Shown: positions 37,120 through 46,342, numbered from the stretch's first letter. The stretch is 64,000 nt of DNA from Marinomonas aquiplantarum (GCF_003314975.1 NZ_QNRF01000002.1:248001-312000); one strand, 5' to 3'. Notes: generated by a model from the letters alone, not told the origin. Translations and numbers: made by a program.

Positions 37120-39099
37120 ATGAGCTCAAATTTATATTCAATTGGTTTGTCTGGGCTCATGTCCAGTAATGCTCGTATCAATACGACCGGGCAAAACACG
37201 ACCAATGTGGATACAGAAGGCTACAGCCGTCAAAGAACGGACACCGTCAGCTCCCCTGTGGGTGGTGTGGTGTTGCGTGATACCTCTCGCTTGGTTGATA
37301 ACTTTGTTGGCGCTCAGGTTCGTACTGATACATCCAATCATTCTTATTATGATACCTATCACTCTTTCATGTCGGCGGCAGACAATTTGTTGGCAGATGA
37401 AAGTATTTCGTTAACTCGTTACTTAGATAAAGCGTTCAGTGCCTTACAAACCGCGAGTAATGATCCCACTTCTTCTTCTCTACGTGAATTGGCTCACGCC
37501 AGTCTAGAAACGCTTGTTCAGCAATATAAAACCTTGTCTAACGTAGTGAATCGACAGGAAAACTTGGTTGATGATCATTTGTCTTCGTCGTTAACGGATG
37601 TGAATGCAATTACGGCAAAGATATCGGATTTAAATGGCAAGATTCTTCGTCAAGAAGGCTTGTCTATTTCCCCTGCTAATGAATTACGAGATCAACAAGA
37701 GTTATTAGCAAAAGATTTGTCCAAGTACATCGACATCAAAGCACAGTTTAATGATGATGGCTTGATGACTATTCAGTTGGCCAATGGGCAGCCTTTGGTC
37801 ATGGATCAAAACCCAACAGAGCTGAAAGTGATTGCCGATCCTTTGAGCCCGAAAAAAATCAATCTGGTTGTGGATTTTGGTGATTACAATGTTGGCCTTA
37901 AAACCCAGGGGTTAGGTGGCAGTGTCGGTGGTTTAGTGGATTACCGTACAGAGTTCAGTCAATATGCTGATCGAACTTTAGGGCAGCATGCCATTTCGAT
38001 TGCCGATGCGATGAACGCACAGAATGCGAAAGGCTTAGACGGTAATGGCAATTTCGGTAAAGATTTATTCAGTTTAGGGAAGGTGAGTATTCACTCTACT
38101 CGGGATAACTTGCAGAAAATTTCTGATATCTCTGTGCGCATTACAACAGGGGAAGCGGAGAAAATTACGCGCGATACTTATGAGTTAACGCGTACAGATG
38201 ATAACCGTTTTGCCATCACGCAATACGATCTTAAAGGCAATTCCACAGGTCCTTCGACTGTCATCGACTTGAACAACATGACGCCGGACTCTAACGGTTA
38301 CTATCAAATTGATGAGCTGGGTCTTGATCTGAAGATACCTGATCTTGACATCATCGACGATGACGATGTATTCCGTTTTTCGCCGACGGCTGATGCGGCA
38401 TCGAATTTAACTTTACAAGCAAAGAATGGTGAGGCTATAGCATTAAGTGCACCAGTTGGAGTGAGTACTAACTCAGATAATTTATCGGATGCGCGTATTT
38501 CTCTGACGTCGGTTGATAAGACTGACCCTAATAGCTCAGCGTTTGCGAGAGATGGTTCTTTGTACCCAAGTGCGCCGCATCAAATTTACTTTACCTCACC
38601 TCATTCTTATGTGGTTAGAGATGCTTCTGGTGTTGAGATTGCTTCTGTGAGTGATGTGACCAACTATGTGAATCTGCTAGCACAAGCAGGGTTAGCAGAA
38701 GAGGCGGGTTTTGACGTTTCTGTTTCATCAATGCCAGAACGTGGCGATGTTTTTTCTATTGGAACTGGAGATGAAATAGGTCCGGCCGATAACTTTAATG
38801 CATTGGCATTAATCAATTTACAAAATCAAGCTTTAGTGGCGGGCGATGAAAGCTTATCAAAAGCTTTCGCTGGTTTCATTTCCTATGTAGGTAGTAAAAC
38901 CTCAGAAATCGAAGGTCATGCCGAATCTAGTGAAGTTATGTTGAACGATAGTATTGCTCGACGTGATAGACTATCCGCCGTTAGTTTGGATGAAGAAGCC
39001 GTAAACTTGTTGAAATACCAGCAATCCTATTCAGCTTCCGCGCAGGTGGTGACGGCAGCCAGAACCACATTTGAAACCCTGCTTGGCATCATGAGGTAG
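37120..39099 (+). CDS. flgK: Hook-filament junction protein FlgK (HAP1)
   Basis: FlgK joins hook to filament. The 659-residue product has the N-terminal helix region (SGLMSSNARINTTGQNTTNV) and the C-terminal family signature VSLDEEAVNLLKYQQSYSAS. It is longer than E. coli FlgK (547), with extra length in the middle. Export is probably chaperoned by FlgN. It starts after a 112-base gap and runs into flgL. Confidence 0.96.
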   Translation: MSSNLYSIGLSGLMSSNARINTTGQNTTNVDTEGYSRQRTDTVSSPVGGVVLRDTSRLVDNFVGAQVRTDTSNHSYYDTYHSFMSAADNLLADESISLTRYLDKAFSALQTASNDPTSSSLRELAHASLETLVQQYKTLSNVVNRQENLVDDHLSSSLTDVNAITAKISDLNGKILRQEGLSISPANELRDQQELLAKDLSKYIDIKAQFNDDGLMTIQLANGQPLVMDQNPTELKVIADPLSPKKINLVVDFGDYNVGLKTQGLGGSVGGLVDYRTEFSQYADRTLGQHAISIADAMNAQNAKGLDGNGNFGKDLFSLGKVSIHSTRDNLQKISDISVRITTGEAEKITRDTYELTRTDDNRFAITQYDLKGNSTGPSTVIDLNNMTPDSNGYYQIDELGLDLKIPDLDIIDDDDVFRFSPTADAASNLTLQAKNGEAIALSAPVGVSTNSDNLSDARISLTSVDKTDPNSSAFARDGSLYPSAPHQIYFTSPHSYVVRDASGVEIASVSDVTNYVNLLAQAGLAEEAGFDVSVSSMPERGDVFSIGTGDEIGPADNFNALALINLQNQALVAGDESLSKAFAGFISYVGSKTSEIEGHAESSEVMLNDSIARRDRLSAVSLDEEAVNLLKYQQSYSASAQVVTAARTTFETLLGIMR

Positions 39100-39103
39100 G
39101 TTT

Positions 39104-40405
39104 ATGCGAGTAACGAATAATTTAATTTATGATCAATCCAGTCGTGCGATTGGTCAATCGAATGAAAAAATATTAAAAACGCAGGAAAAAATTTCAGCGC
39201 AAACTGATATCGTCAAGCCAAGTGATAATCCTGTCGGTGCCAGCCAGATTCTGATGTACGGCGACAGTACTGATCGTCTGAAGATGTTCGATGAATCGAT
39301 TAAGATGGCAAAGAGCAACTTGGAATATCAAGAAGTGGCCCTAGAAAGTCTCAATGGTTTTATGGATCGTGTAAGAACCTTATTCATTCAGGCACAGAAC
39401 GATATTAATACTCAAGAAGACATTGATGCCATTGTGCAGGAAATTTCTTTGATTAATGAGTCCATGGCGGAGTTGATGAACTCTCGTAGTGCGGATGGAA
39501 GTTATATCTTTGCTGGAACGGATACATTGTCTCCTGCGTTTATTCAAGATACTGAAGGGCGTTATCTATGGAATGGCAATGAGGGGCAGAAATACGCTCA
39601 AATTTCTGAAGATATGCGCATTCCGGTGACTGACTCAGGAAAAAAACTCTTTCAAGATATTTGGACCAACCAGACATTTAGAACTGAGTTACTAACCGGC
39701 GATGTTTCATTGACGGCAAAAGTTTATAGTCAGGGTGACTTCCAAGAATACATGGATGAATACTACGACCCAGAAGTGCCATCTGCAAACGAATATCAGC
39801 TGGTAACATCACCATTAGTGGAAGATGGCAGTGTGCCTGATTCGACTTTGACGCAATCTGATAGCAAAGAAGATAGAGACCGTCGTCGAAGCTTTTTTGG
39901 TGAACCTGGGAATTACAGTATTACAAATAGCCAAGGTGACGTTGTAGCGTCTGGTTCTTATCGCGCCGGTAAACCCATTAACTTTAATGGTATGTCTTTC
40001 TTATTACAGGGTAAGCCTGGCGCTTCTGTTGACTTTGCTTTGGTGCCGCCAAGACGTGATAATGTCCTGAATGAGATCAATAGAACACTTGATACCTTGA
40101 GTAATGAAGACTCAACCTATCAACAAAGAGAAGAAGCCTTCTTTAATGCCACTACTAGTCTTAACAATGCTCAGCAGAAAATAGGTGAAGCTCGTTCATC
40201 TGTTGGTGCTAGACTGAATACATTGCAAGTTAGAGAAGAGTTTAGTTCGGCGAATCAGTTATCCAATGCTGTGGCTCAAGATCGTATCGGTGGTTTGGAC
40301 ATGGCGGAAGCTGCGACCAATTTATCAATGAAAGAAGCGGCGCTAGACGCCTCTCAAAAAGTATTTACTCGCATCAGTAATTTATCATTATTTAATAAAA
40401 TGTAA
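39104..40405 (+). CDS. flgL: Hook-filament junction protein FlgL (HAP3)
   Basis: FlgL is the second junction protein, related to flagellin. The 433-residue product begins MRVTNNLIYDQSSRAIGQSN, has the flagellin-like KPSDNPVGASQILMYG near 38-53 and ends with coiled helices (ATNLSMKEAALDASQKVFTR). Four bases after flgK. It is longer than E. coli FlgL (317); the insert lies between about 190 and 310. Confidence 0.95.
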   Translation: MRVTNNLIYDQSSRAIGQSNEKILKTQEKISAQTDIVKPSDNPVGASQILMYGDSTDRLKMFDESIKMAKSNLEYQEVALESLNGFMDRVRTLFIQAQNDINTQEDIDAIVQEISLINESMAELMNSRSADGSYIFAGTDTLSPAFIQDTEGRYLWNGNEGQKYAQISEDMRIPVTDSGKKLFQDIWTNQTFRTELLTGDVSLTAKVYSQGDFQEYMDEYYDPEVPSANEYQLVTSPLVEDGSVPDSTLTQSDSKEDRDRRRSFFGEPGNYSITNSQGDVVASGSYRAGKPINFNGMSFLLQGKPGASVDFALVPPRRDNVLNEINRTLDTLSNEDSTYQQREEAFFNATTSLNNAQQKIGEARSSVGARLNTLQVREEFSSANQLSNAVAQDRIGGLDMAEAATNLSMKEAALDASQKVFTRISNLSLFNKM

Positions 40406-40428
40406 TTGTTTGAGGTATGGGTTAGGGG

Positions 40429-41970
40429 ATGTCAGCATTTAAAATAGAGTCTTGTTTTGGGGCTGATATCAACGTCGGATACTTTAATGTTGGCGAAATA
40501 CTCGACATTATGGGTATTAAATCTCAAGTCATGAGCAGTAAGCGCATTAAAAGCTTAATCGGCATGCATGGTCGTAATGATCGAATTGTTGGTATTGCTA
40601 TGCGTCAGATTGCGTTAGACGTTTTGCGTATTCCTTTAGATGAGGCTTTTTTGCCTTATGATCCCTATTTTGACGATGGTAAGCTTTTAAACAGCCGTCG
40701 TGAGCGCTTATACGATGCGCAAGAGCGCTTTCTTATTTTGTGCATGTCTTTGGTTGTTGGTCGTTCTGTTCGCAGTTTGAAAAAATTACACCCTGGACTA
40801 AGCACCAAAGAGTTACGTGCCAAGCATCCTCGTGGGCAAAGCTTGTTTCGCTACTTTCGCCAAGAGCTAAACGAGCACACGCGAGAGCAAGTACTCTCTT
40901 ACAAAGCCCGTATGAATAATAATATGGAAGGTGCCGATGGTGAGGCAAAACTCACAGAGGAAATGGCAGCAGAGCAAAAAGCACGTGCCGCATTATTGAA
41001 AAAAACACCTAAAGATACACGTTTTATTCCTACTCATTTTGATGATGAAGTGGCTACTGGGCTGAAAATTTTCCAAGATGGACATGCTTTATTAGTCGCT
41101 CAAGTGGAACACTTCAAGCATGGCAAACAGCTTGATGTTGCTGCACTAAAAAAATTCTGTCGTCGTTTAATTGACTCGCACACACGTAATAATTTTGCGG
41201 TGATGGCGTTGCGACACATTAAAGATGCAGACAGATATTTAGAGCAGCATGCCATTGGCATGGCGGTATTAGGTATTCATTTTGCTAAAGCGATGAAGCT
41301 GGATAATGCTTATGTTGAGGTGATTTCACTCGGTGCTTTGTTGTTCGATTTAGGGCGTTTTCGGTTGCCGGCTGCGATGGTCACTAAGACAACGAAAATG
41401 ACAGACAGTGAATTTGACTTATTCCGAAAGCACATTCAATTTGGGGAACAAATTCTTCATAAGTGTGACGGCATACCGAAAGCGGTTTATCAGATGCTTC
41501 TTGATCACCATGAGAAAATAGATGGATCTGGATACCCCGCAGGTAAACAAGATCAAGAAATTTCTGTCTATGGCAAGATGGCGGCAATCATCGATGCTTA
41601 CGATGCGATTACGTCAGAGCAATCACATAAACCTTCGATTGGCCCAATTAAGGCATGTCAAAAGCTTGAGAAAGAAGCGGGCCTAGCGTTTGACAAAGAG
41701 TTATTGACGGTCTTTCTCAGAAGTATTGGTAAAGTGCCTGTTGGGTCTTGTGTTGCATTATCAAATGGGCGTGTTGGTTTTGTGTTAACGTTAAATAAAG
41801 CGTTTCAGCCAAACCTGGTGCGGCAAGTTTACAGCATGACCAATAAGTCTTTCATTGAAGTTGCTGATATTGAATTAAATAAGTCAGCTAACCTAAAGTC
41901 AGATGTCGTCATTGAAGGAGAGGTAGACCCTCAGAAATTTGGTTTGCAGTTTATCAATCATATTTCATAA
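40429..41970 (+). CDS. HD-GYP-type protein with degenerate HD motif
   Basis: A 513-residue cytoplasmic protein. Residues 1-160 show no domain I recognise. Residues about 270-420 align with HD-GYP cyclic-di-GMP phosphodiesterases: HHEKIDGSGYP (360-370) keeps the GYP signature and IIDAYDAITS the next motif. The defining HDxGK instead reads FDLGR (306-310), losing the His ligand and the Lys. It is therefore probably a weak or inactive enzyme, possibly a c-di-GMP sensor. The C-terminal part (about 435-513) resembles a small beta-rich regulatory domain. Its place 23 bases after flgL suggests it links c-di-GMP to flagellar assembly or function; that is inference. Confidence 0.85.
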   Translation: MSAFKIESCFGADINVGYFNVGEILDIMGIKSQVMSSKRIKSLIGMHGRNDRIVGIAMRQIALDVLRIPLDEAFLPYDPYFDDGKLLNSRRERLYDAQERFLILCMSLVVGRSVRSLKKLHPGLSTKELRAKHPRGQSLFRYFRQELNEHTREQVLSYKARMNNNMEGADGEAKLTEEMAAEQKARAALLKKTPKDTRFIPTHFDDEVATGLKIFQDGHALLVAQVEHFKHGKQLDVAALKKFCRRLIDSHTRNNFAVMALRHIKDADRYLEQHAIGMAVLGIHFAKAMKLDNAYVEVISLGALLFDLGRFRLPAAMVTKTTKMTDSEFDLFRKHIQFGEQILHKCDGIPKAVYQMLLDHHEKIDGSGYPAGKQDQEISVYGKMAAIIDAYDAITSEQSHKPSIGPIKACQKLEKEAGLAFDKELLTVFLRSIGKVPVGSCVALSNGRVGFVLTLNKAFQPNLVRQVYSMTNKSFIEVADIELNKSANLKSDVVIEGEVDPQKFGLQFINHIS

Positions 41971-42680
41971 AGCCATCTTGGTTGTTATTATCCTTTGCCC
42001 ATCAAGAGGGTATCTACTCACTTATGGCGACGGCAATGTTAGAGTCGTTACCTCCACCCTTTTTTCATCACAATGATCCTATGACCAGCTGTAAGATCAG
42101 AATTCCCTTTCTTCTACAGTGTCCTTTCTTGCGTTTACAAATTCCTCTAATGAGTTTTTGTTTGGCCGATATTTAAGCAAACTAATCTTAGGAGCAGATG
42201 CTTTCTTTATGATTGGTTTTGTTTCCAGCGTCCATTTACTTTTATGAATGAAATATATTTTTTATTCGTATTTGAAATATTCTTGTATTGATTTTGACAG
42301 TATTTGAATAACCTCAGATCTCTTAATTGATATTTAATTCAATTTGAACTCTTTATTTACCCTATTTTGTCGTCCTATTTAGTTTAAAAAAACATCAATC
42401 TTTGTTTAGAGAGTTTCTAATTTTTGTCTTTGGTGCTGGTTTTTTGATCATTTTATTTCGCCATTATATGCTTTTGGATATGGAGGGGGCAGAAAAAAAC
42501 GAAAGCTTGTTGATTTTTATCTTATTGATTTTATTGTGTTTTTTGTTGTTCTTGTCTTTTTATACAAAAAAAACGCTAAAATTTTTTAAAGTTCTTTTCT
42601 CCTAGTTCGATAACTCAAGTATCGCCAAATTTGAGCACAATAAAAAAATTAATAAGCCCAAATAAAAGCGAAAAAAAAAT
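41971..42680 (+). other. AT-rich gene-free stretch before fliC1
   Basis: About 700 bases without a convincing gene. The clearest frame (42402-42605) could encode two hydrophobic segments but starts with TTG and lacks a ribosome site. An isolated FliA-type -10 (GCCGATAT, about 42166-42173) has no -35 at the right distance. Composition is clearly AT-richer than the genes around it. fliC1 transcription starts only after 42707. Confidence 0.5.
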
Positions 42681-42707
42681 TAAAGATACATATCGAAATG
42701 TCGATAA
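42681..42707 (+). promoter_or_regulatory. Sigma-28 (FliA) promoter of fliC1
   Basis: TAAAGATA (42681-42688), 11 bases, GTCGATAA (42700-42707): a good FliA match. It gives a leader of about 75 bases before the flagellin ATG. Confidence 0.88.
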
Positions 42708-42787
42708 CTTTAATAAGAGACAAAAACCAAATAATCAATTAAATCAAAAGGTTGTCTCGTTAAAAATACATCTTAGGAGAGATTAAA

Positions 42788-43672
42788 ATGGCTTTATACG
42801 TAAATACAAATGTGTCCTCGCTGAACGCTCAGCGATTACTTGCAAACTCAAGTCGTGACCTTGATACATCGTTCCAACGTTTATCATCTGGTCGTCGAAT
42901 TAACAGCGCAGCCGATGATGCGGCTGGCCTACAAATTTCGGATCGTTTGACTTCTCAGATTAATGGTTTGAACCAGTCTGTACGAAATGCAAACGATGGT
43001 ATTTCTTTGGCTCAGACAGCTGAAGGTGCCTTGGACGAAACAACTAGCATGCTACAGCGTATGCGTACTTTGTCCATTCAGGCAGCAAACGGTTCTAACT
43101 CCGATCGAGATCGTGTGGCGCTACAGCAAGAGATGTCGCAGCTTTCGGAAGAGATTAACCGAATCGCAGCAACCACAACTTTTGGTGGCGCGAATCTATT
43201 AGATGGTACTTATCAGGGGATTTTCCAGGTCGGTGCCGATGCAAACCAAACAATCAGTTTTACCATGGAATTTGGTGGTGCGAATAACTCAATCGACTAC
43301 CAAGCCAATAATGGTTTTACCATGTCAGGCCTGTCAAACCAGGCATCCTCTCAGGTAAGTGTCACAACGGCATCAGTGTCGAGTATTGTTAACGCTCAAA
43401 GTATGATCGCGATTATTGACTCTATGATTTCGGCGGTAGACTTTAAGCGAGCTGAATTAGGTGCGGTACAAAACCGATTCAGTTCTACCATTACTAACTT
43501 AAGCAACATTTCTGAGAACGTATCGGCTGCCCGTGCACGTGTTCGTGATGCCGACTTTGCTGAGGAGACAGCAAACTTGACCAGTACTCAGATTTTGCAG
43601 CAAGCAAGTAGTACGATTTTGGCTCAGGCAAATCAACGTCCTCAAACTGCATTGTCACTTTTAGGTAACTAA
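42788..43672 (+). CDS. fliC: Flagellin, first copy
   Basis: Flagellin is the filament subunit. The 294-residue product has the conserved N-terminal D0/D1 ([35 protein letters not shown]) and C-terminal helix ending [12 protein letters not shown]. The variable centre is short (about 140-205) and Ser/Thr-rich ([13 protein letters not shown]), offering O-glycosylation sites for the nearby pse/maf system. Shine-Dalgarno TTAGGAGAGA precedes the ATG. Compared with the second copy it uses more rare Arg codons (CGA), hinting at lower expression. Confidence 0.97.
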   Translation: MALYVNTNVSSLNAQRLLANSSRDLDTSFQRLSSGRRINSAADDAAGLQISDRLTSQINGLNQSVRNANDGISLAQTAEGALDETTSMLQRMRTLSIQAANGSNSDRDRVALQQEMSQLSEEINRIAATTTFGGANLLDGTYQGIFQVGADANQTISFTMEFGGANNSIDYQANNGFTMSGLSNQASSQVSVTTASVSSIVNAQSMIAIIDSMISAVDFKRAELGAVQNRFSSTITNLSNISENVSAARARVRDADFAEETANLTSTQILQQASSTILAQANQRPQTALSLLGN

Positions 43673-43699
43673 AAATAGCAATTACAATTTAAAGATATG

Positions 43700-43820
43700 A
43701 GTTAAGTAGCAGTAGATAGCTACGTTAACTAAAGGTTCGAGAACTGTCTCGGAATATGGGCTACTTCTCTCTCCTAGAGGTGCCTTTTATGCCGGGTGAT
43801 TTTTCACCCGGCTTTTTTTT
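43700..43820 (+). ncRNA. Structured fliC1 3' UTR, candidate 3'-derived small RNA
   Basis: After the flagellin stop come, in order: a hairpin AGTTAAGTAGC/GCTAC-g-TTAACT (43700-43730, 11 pairs, one bulge), a second hairpin (43736-43754), an unpaired CU-rich stretch CTACTTCTCTCTCCTAG (43761-43777) and a strong terminator with eight T. This order is typical of bacterial seed-bearing small RNAs. TCTCTCCTA (43768-43776) is exactly complementary to TAGGAGAGA in the fliC1 ribosome site (42774-42782). Whether it is processed or acts as a regulator is inference. Confidence 0.45.
43791..43820 (+). terminator. Rho-independent terminator of fliC1
   Basis: GCCGGGTGA-tttt-TCACCCGGC, a perfect nine-pair stem, is followed by eight T. 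Confidence 0.96.
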
Positions 43821-45868
43821 GCCCAAATTTTGGTGCAATTAGGAGAAGTGATACAGCGAAATCAATTCTAAAGGAGGGTATATGGATTTATTAGGCTAAT
43901 GCCATAGTTCGCTTGCTGACTGAGTTTAGGGAGTTAGGCTCAGCATCACTAGGAAAATTATGAGATTAGTTTAGAAAAGCAAAAGTACTAGAACAAAGTT
44001 TCTTTAAAGAAGTCGATTAGCAAGTAAGTTGTGACCAGGAATCGAGTTCGATTCCAGTATTTTGAAACGCTTTCAATCCTAAGTGAAGGAGCGATTGCAT
44101 TGAAAAATGGTCACTGAGGAAATCGTTCTGTAGAAGTCGGTGTCGAGAAAGAATGCGATAAGCGGTCGCGCAGCCATGTGGCTAAAGGTCTGGCCTGTCC
44201 CTGAAATGATGGCGAAGCTATGCCATCAAAGTGTTGTTAAAGGGATGAGCGCTAAGGCTTAGTTTTAAGCGATTTGACTTTCTTAAGCATACTGAAATCT
44301 GGCGTTTTTGTTTAAAGGAAATAGTAGATTGAAAGGGGTTAATCTCTCTTTTTTAGTCTTGGTTATTTGTGAAAGCTTAGTGCTATTTTTTAGCTAGAGA
44401 AGTTGCCAAGGTTATAGGGCTAAAAGCGAGTGATTTGCGAGTGTCTACTGAGCATTTTTAGCCCGTGGATTTATTGTATCCAGGGCAAAACCGATCAGAA
44501 ATAGGCGATGGAAAGAATGATGTTTTGTCATGAATTTGATGGATGAATTCCGAGATTTCAGTGATGTGAGTTGCGACCAATGTTTGGTCTCCTTAGGCAG
44601 GTAGACCTTTCTGGTAGCGTTACTGATAATTAGCTGATCATCAAAATAAGATTGAGTTAAGACGGTGTGAAAGTGTGTGTTTCTGCTTTGTGACACGGTT
44701 TTAGAAAAAGCGGATAAGATTTTTATGGTCTAAATGGCTGTTAATAGGGCTTTGGATCGGACGTTAGATTAAAACCCGTTGTTAGATATTACTGCCATAA
44801 GAAGCGCTTGATTTGAGTGACTGTTTTTTGAGTATCACACGAAATAAGTTGGCTTTGGCGAGAGAATAAGTTGTTACCGATTTACTGTTATAGAGCCTCC
44901 TTGAAGAGAGAGGGTGTGAGATTTAAGGGGATTTGACCTGTCTAAATGATTGGTTTTTACCTTGTTAGTTTAATGAGTTCGAGAAAGAAAAAAGGTGAGT
45001 TTATAGAAAGGTTTTAACGGAATACACGCTCGAAAAGAGTGAAAAATACTGATATTGCAGTGCGCAAAAAGGCGGGCTTAGTTGGCCTGACTTTATCAAG
45101 TAACAAGCAAGCGTTTGGAGACATGCATCACTCGTCTTAATGCTTTTGATACTCGTTACTGATCGCTGCTCTGGGAAAGATGATTATGGTGTACAGATAC
45201 GCTATGGGATTGCTTTAACTAGAGTTTTGTCAATAACAGATGGCTTTGCATGAAAGTTCACACTGAATTGGTGGCATGCGTCTAGGTACTGCTTTTGTTG
45301 GTGCTGAAATTATTCGGCAGGGTAGTTTTGTGCCCAAATGCTAGGTGATTGACCGCTAAGCTGTTGGTGCAATCAATAAGCTCAGTATAGCTGACTGATT
45401 GGAACAAGGCGAGCCTGAAGAAACGCTCTGAATATGATGATTTCAGTATCAAGCTTAACTTGCTGTGATTCTTAGTAAAGCATGGTTTTGCGACCTTGAG
45501 TCTTATTCGAAGGTGATGATTCATTGTGCTTTTTTGTGTGAAGACGTATGCCATCGAGCAGGGTTTTGAGATTCGCAGTGTGGGTTTGGATTTGATCATT
45601 AGAGAACGTGATTTATCAACATGGCTAATGTTGCTAGCCAATAAACGTTAGCAACTGAAGAGCTTGTATTGATTGCTTGGGATTTAAAAAGGTTGCTCAT
45701 GCGCTATCGAAACATCGAGGGCGGCAACTTAATTCAATCCTGGTGGTTTGTGCTTAATGGGTTTTTGTTCATCTGCATGATGTCGGTTTAGCCATGATGG
45801 CAAAAAGGCTTTTTAAAAACGCTCTTTAATTTTTGTGGTAAGTCGCGGTAACGAACTGATAACGGTAT

Positions 45869-45889
45869 GCCGAAGTGAGTCGGCTTTTT
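45869..45889 (+). terminator. Terminator-like hairpin in the flagellin spacer
   Basis: GCCGA-agtgag-TCGGC followed by five T. The stem is short but no gene precedes it, so if active it ends an unannotated transcript. Confidence 0.45.
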
Positions 45890-46083
45890 ATCGTCTTCAA
45901 CTGTTTTTGCTTTTTAAAAGCGACGGAAAGGCGTTGGGGCAAAGGCAAGTGGTTGCCGTGTTTAATGGGTGATAAATTGCCATCAAGAGAGGCTGTTTTT
46001 TGCCTAGGGTGACGTGATTTCGTCACGGCGATAAGCCTGTTATAAGAGTGAAACGGAGTTTCTTTTAGCTGAGCTTTTTAAGT

Positions 46084-46105
46084 ATGCACAGAGGTGCATT
46101 TTTTT
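46084..46105 (+). terminator. Second terminator-like hairpin, before fliC2
   Basis: ATGCAC-agag-GTGCAT followed at once by a T-run. It would insulate fliC2 from transcription coming from the spacer. Confidence 0.6.
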
Positions 46106-46267
46106 GGCTTTTATGCTCGATAAATCGAGAAAAAAGGAATTTTCAGATAAAAAAATCAATTTTTTTATTGTTTTATTAAATTTAATTAAAACAATTAGTT
46201 AGGCATTTTTTTGCCGCTCTTAAGGAGGTTTTTTTCCTTGTTGAGGAAAAAAAATTCCGAAATTGAC

Positions 46268-46294
46268 TAAAGGTTTTCAAAACCTTGTCGAAAA
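46268..46294 (+). promoter_or_regulatory. Sigma-28 (FliA) promoter of fliC2 with embedded palindrome
   Basis: TAAAGGTT (46268-46275), 11 bases, GTCGAAAA (46287-46294). The -35 and spacer contain the palindrome AAGGTTTTCAAAACCTT, and AAAACCTT recurs just downstream at 46291-46298, giving a direct repeat too. An operator for an added regulator is possible. Confidence 0.82.
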
Positions 46295-46342
46295 CCTTAT
46301 ACGATCTGCTTTTGGCAGGACTTAAAAACCTAGGAGGCTATG

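Larger units (their letters stand above)
43821..46267. other. 2.4-kb gene-free region between the two flagellin genes
   Basis: No frame here shows a recognisable protein. The longest (45282-45641, 44445-44696 and 45826-46026, all reverse) have implausible composition, no ribosome sites and no domain. Near the left end a strong ribosome site (AAGGAGGG) precedes a five-codon frame at 43882-43899. Several hairpins occur, including GCCC-g-TGGAT/ATCCA-GGGC (44461-44486). Two terminator-like hairpins near the right end suggest rightward transcripts. It may be decayed genes, small RNAs or a recombination spacer. Confidence 0.5.

Noticed and set aside
42402-42605. 67-codon frame with two hydrophobic segments
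   Set aside because: TTG start, no ribosome site, very AT-rich region where hydrophobic codons arise by composition; not supported as a gene.
44038-44055. GGAATCGA-gt-TCGATTCC resembling a tRNA T arm
   Set aside because: It is a plain palindrome; no acceptor stem, D arm or anticodon arm can be built around it.
45282-45641. 119-codon reverse frame in the flagellin spacer
   Set aside because: No ribosome site, no recognisable domain, composition unlike a folded protein.
45056-46080. A rightward frame that reads for about 340 codons if stops are ignored, as in an old pseudogene
   Set aside because: Stops occur about every 15-25 codons, as expected by chance at this base composition, and no motif is recognisable.
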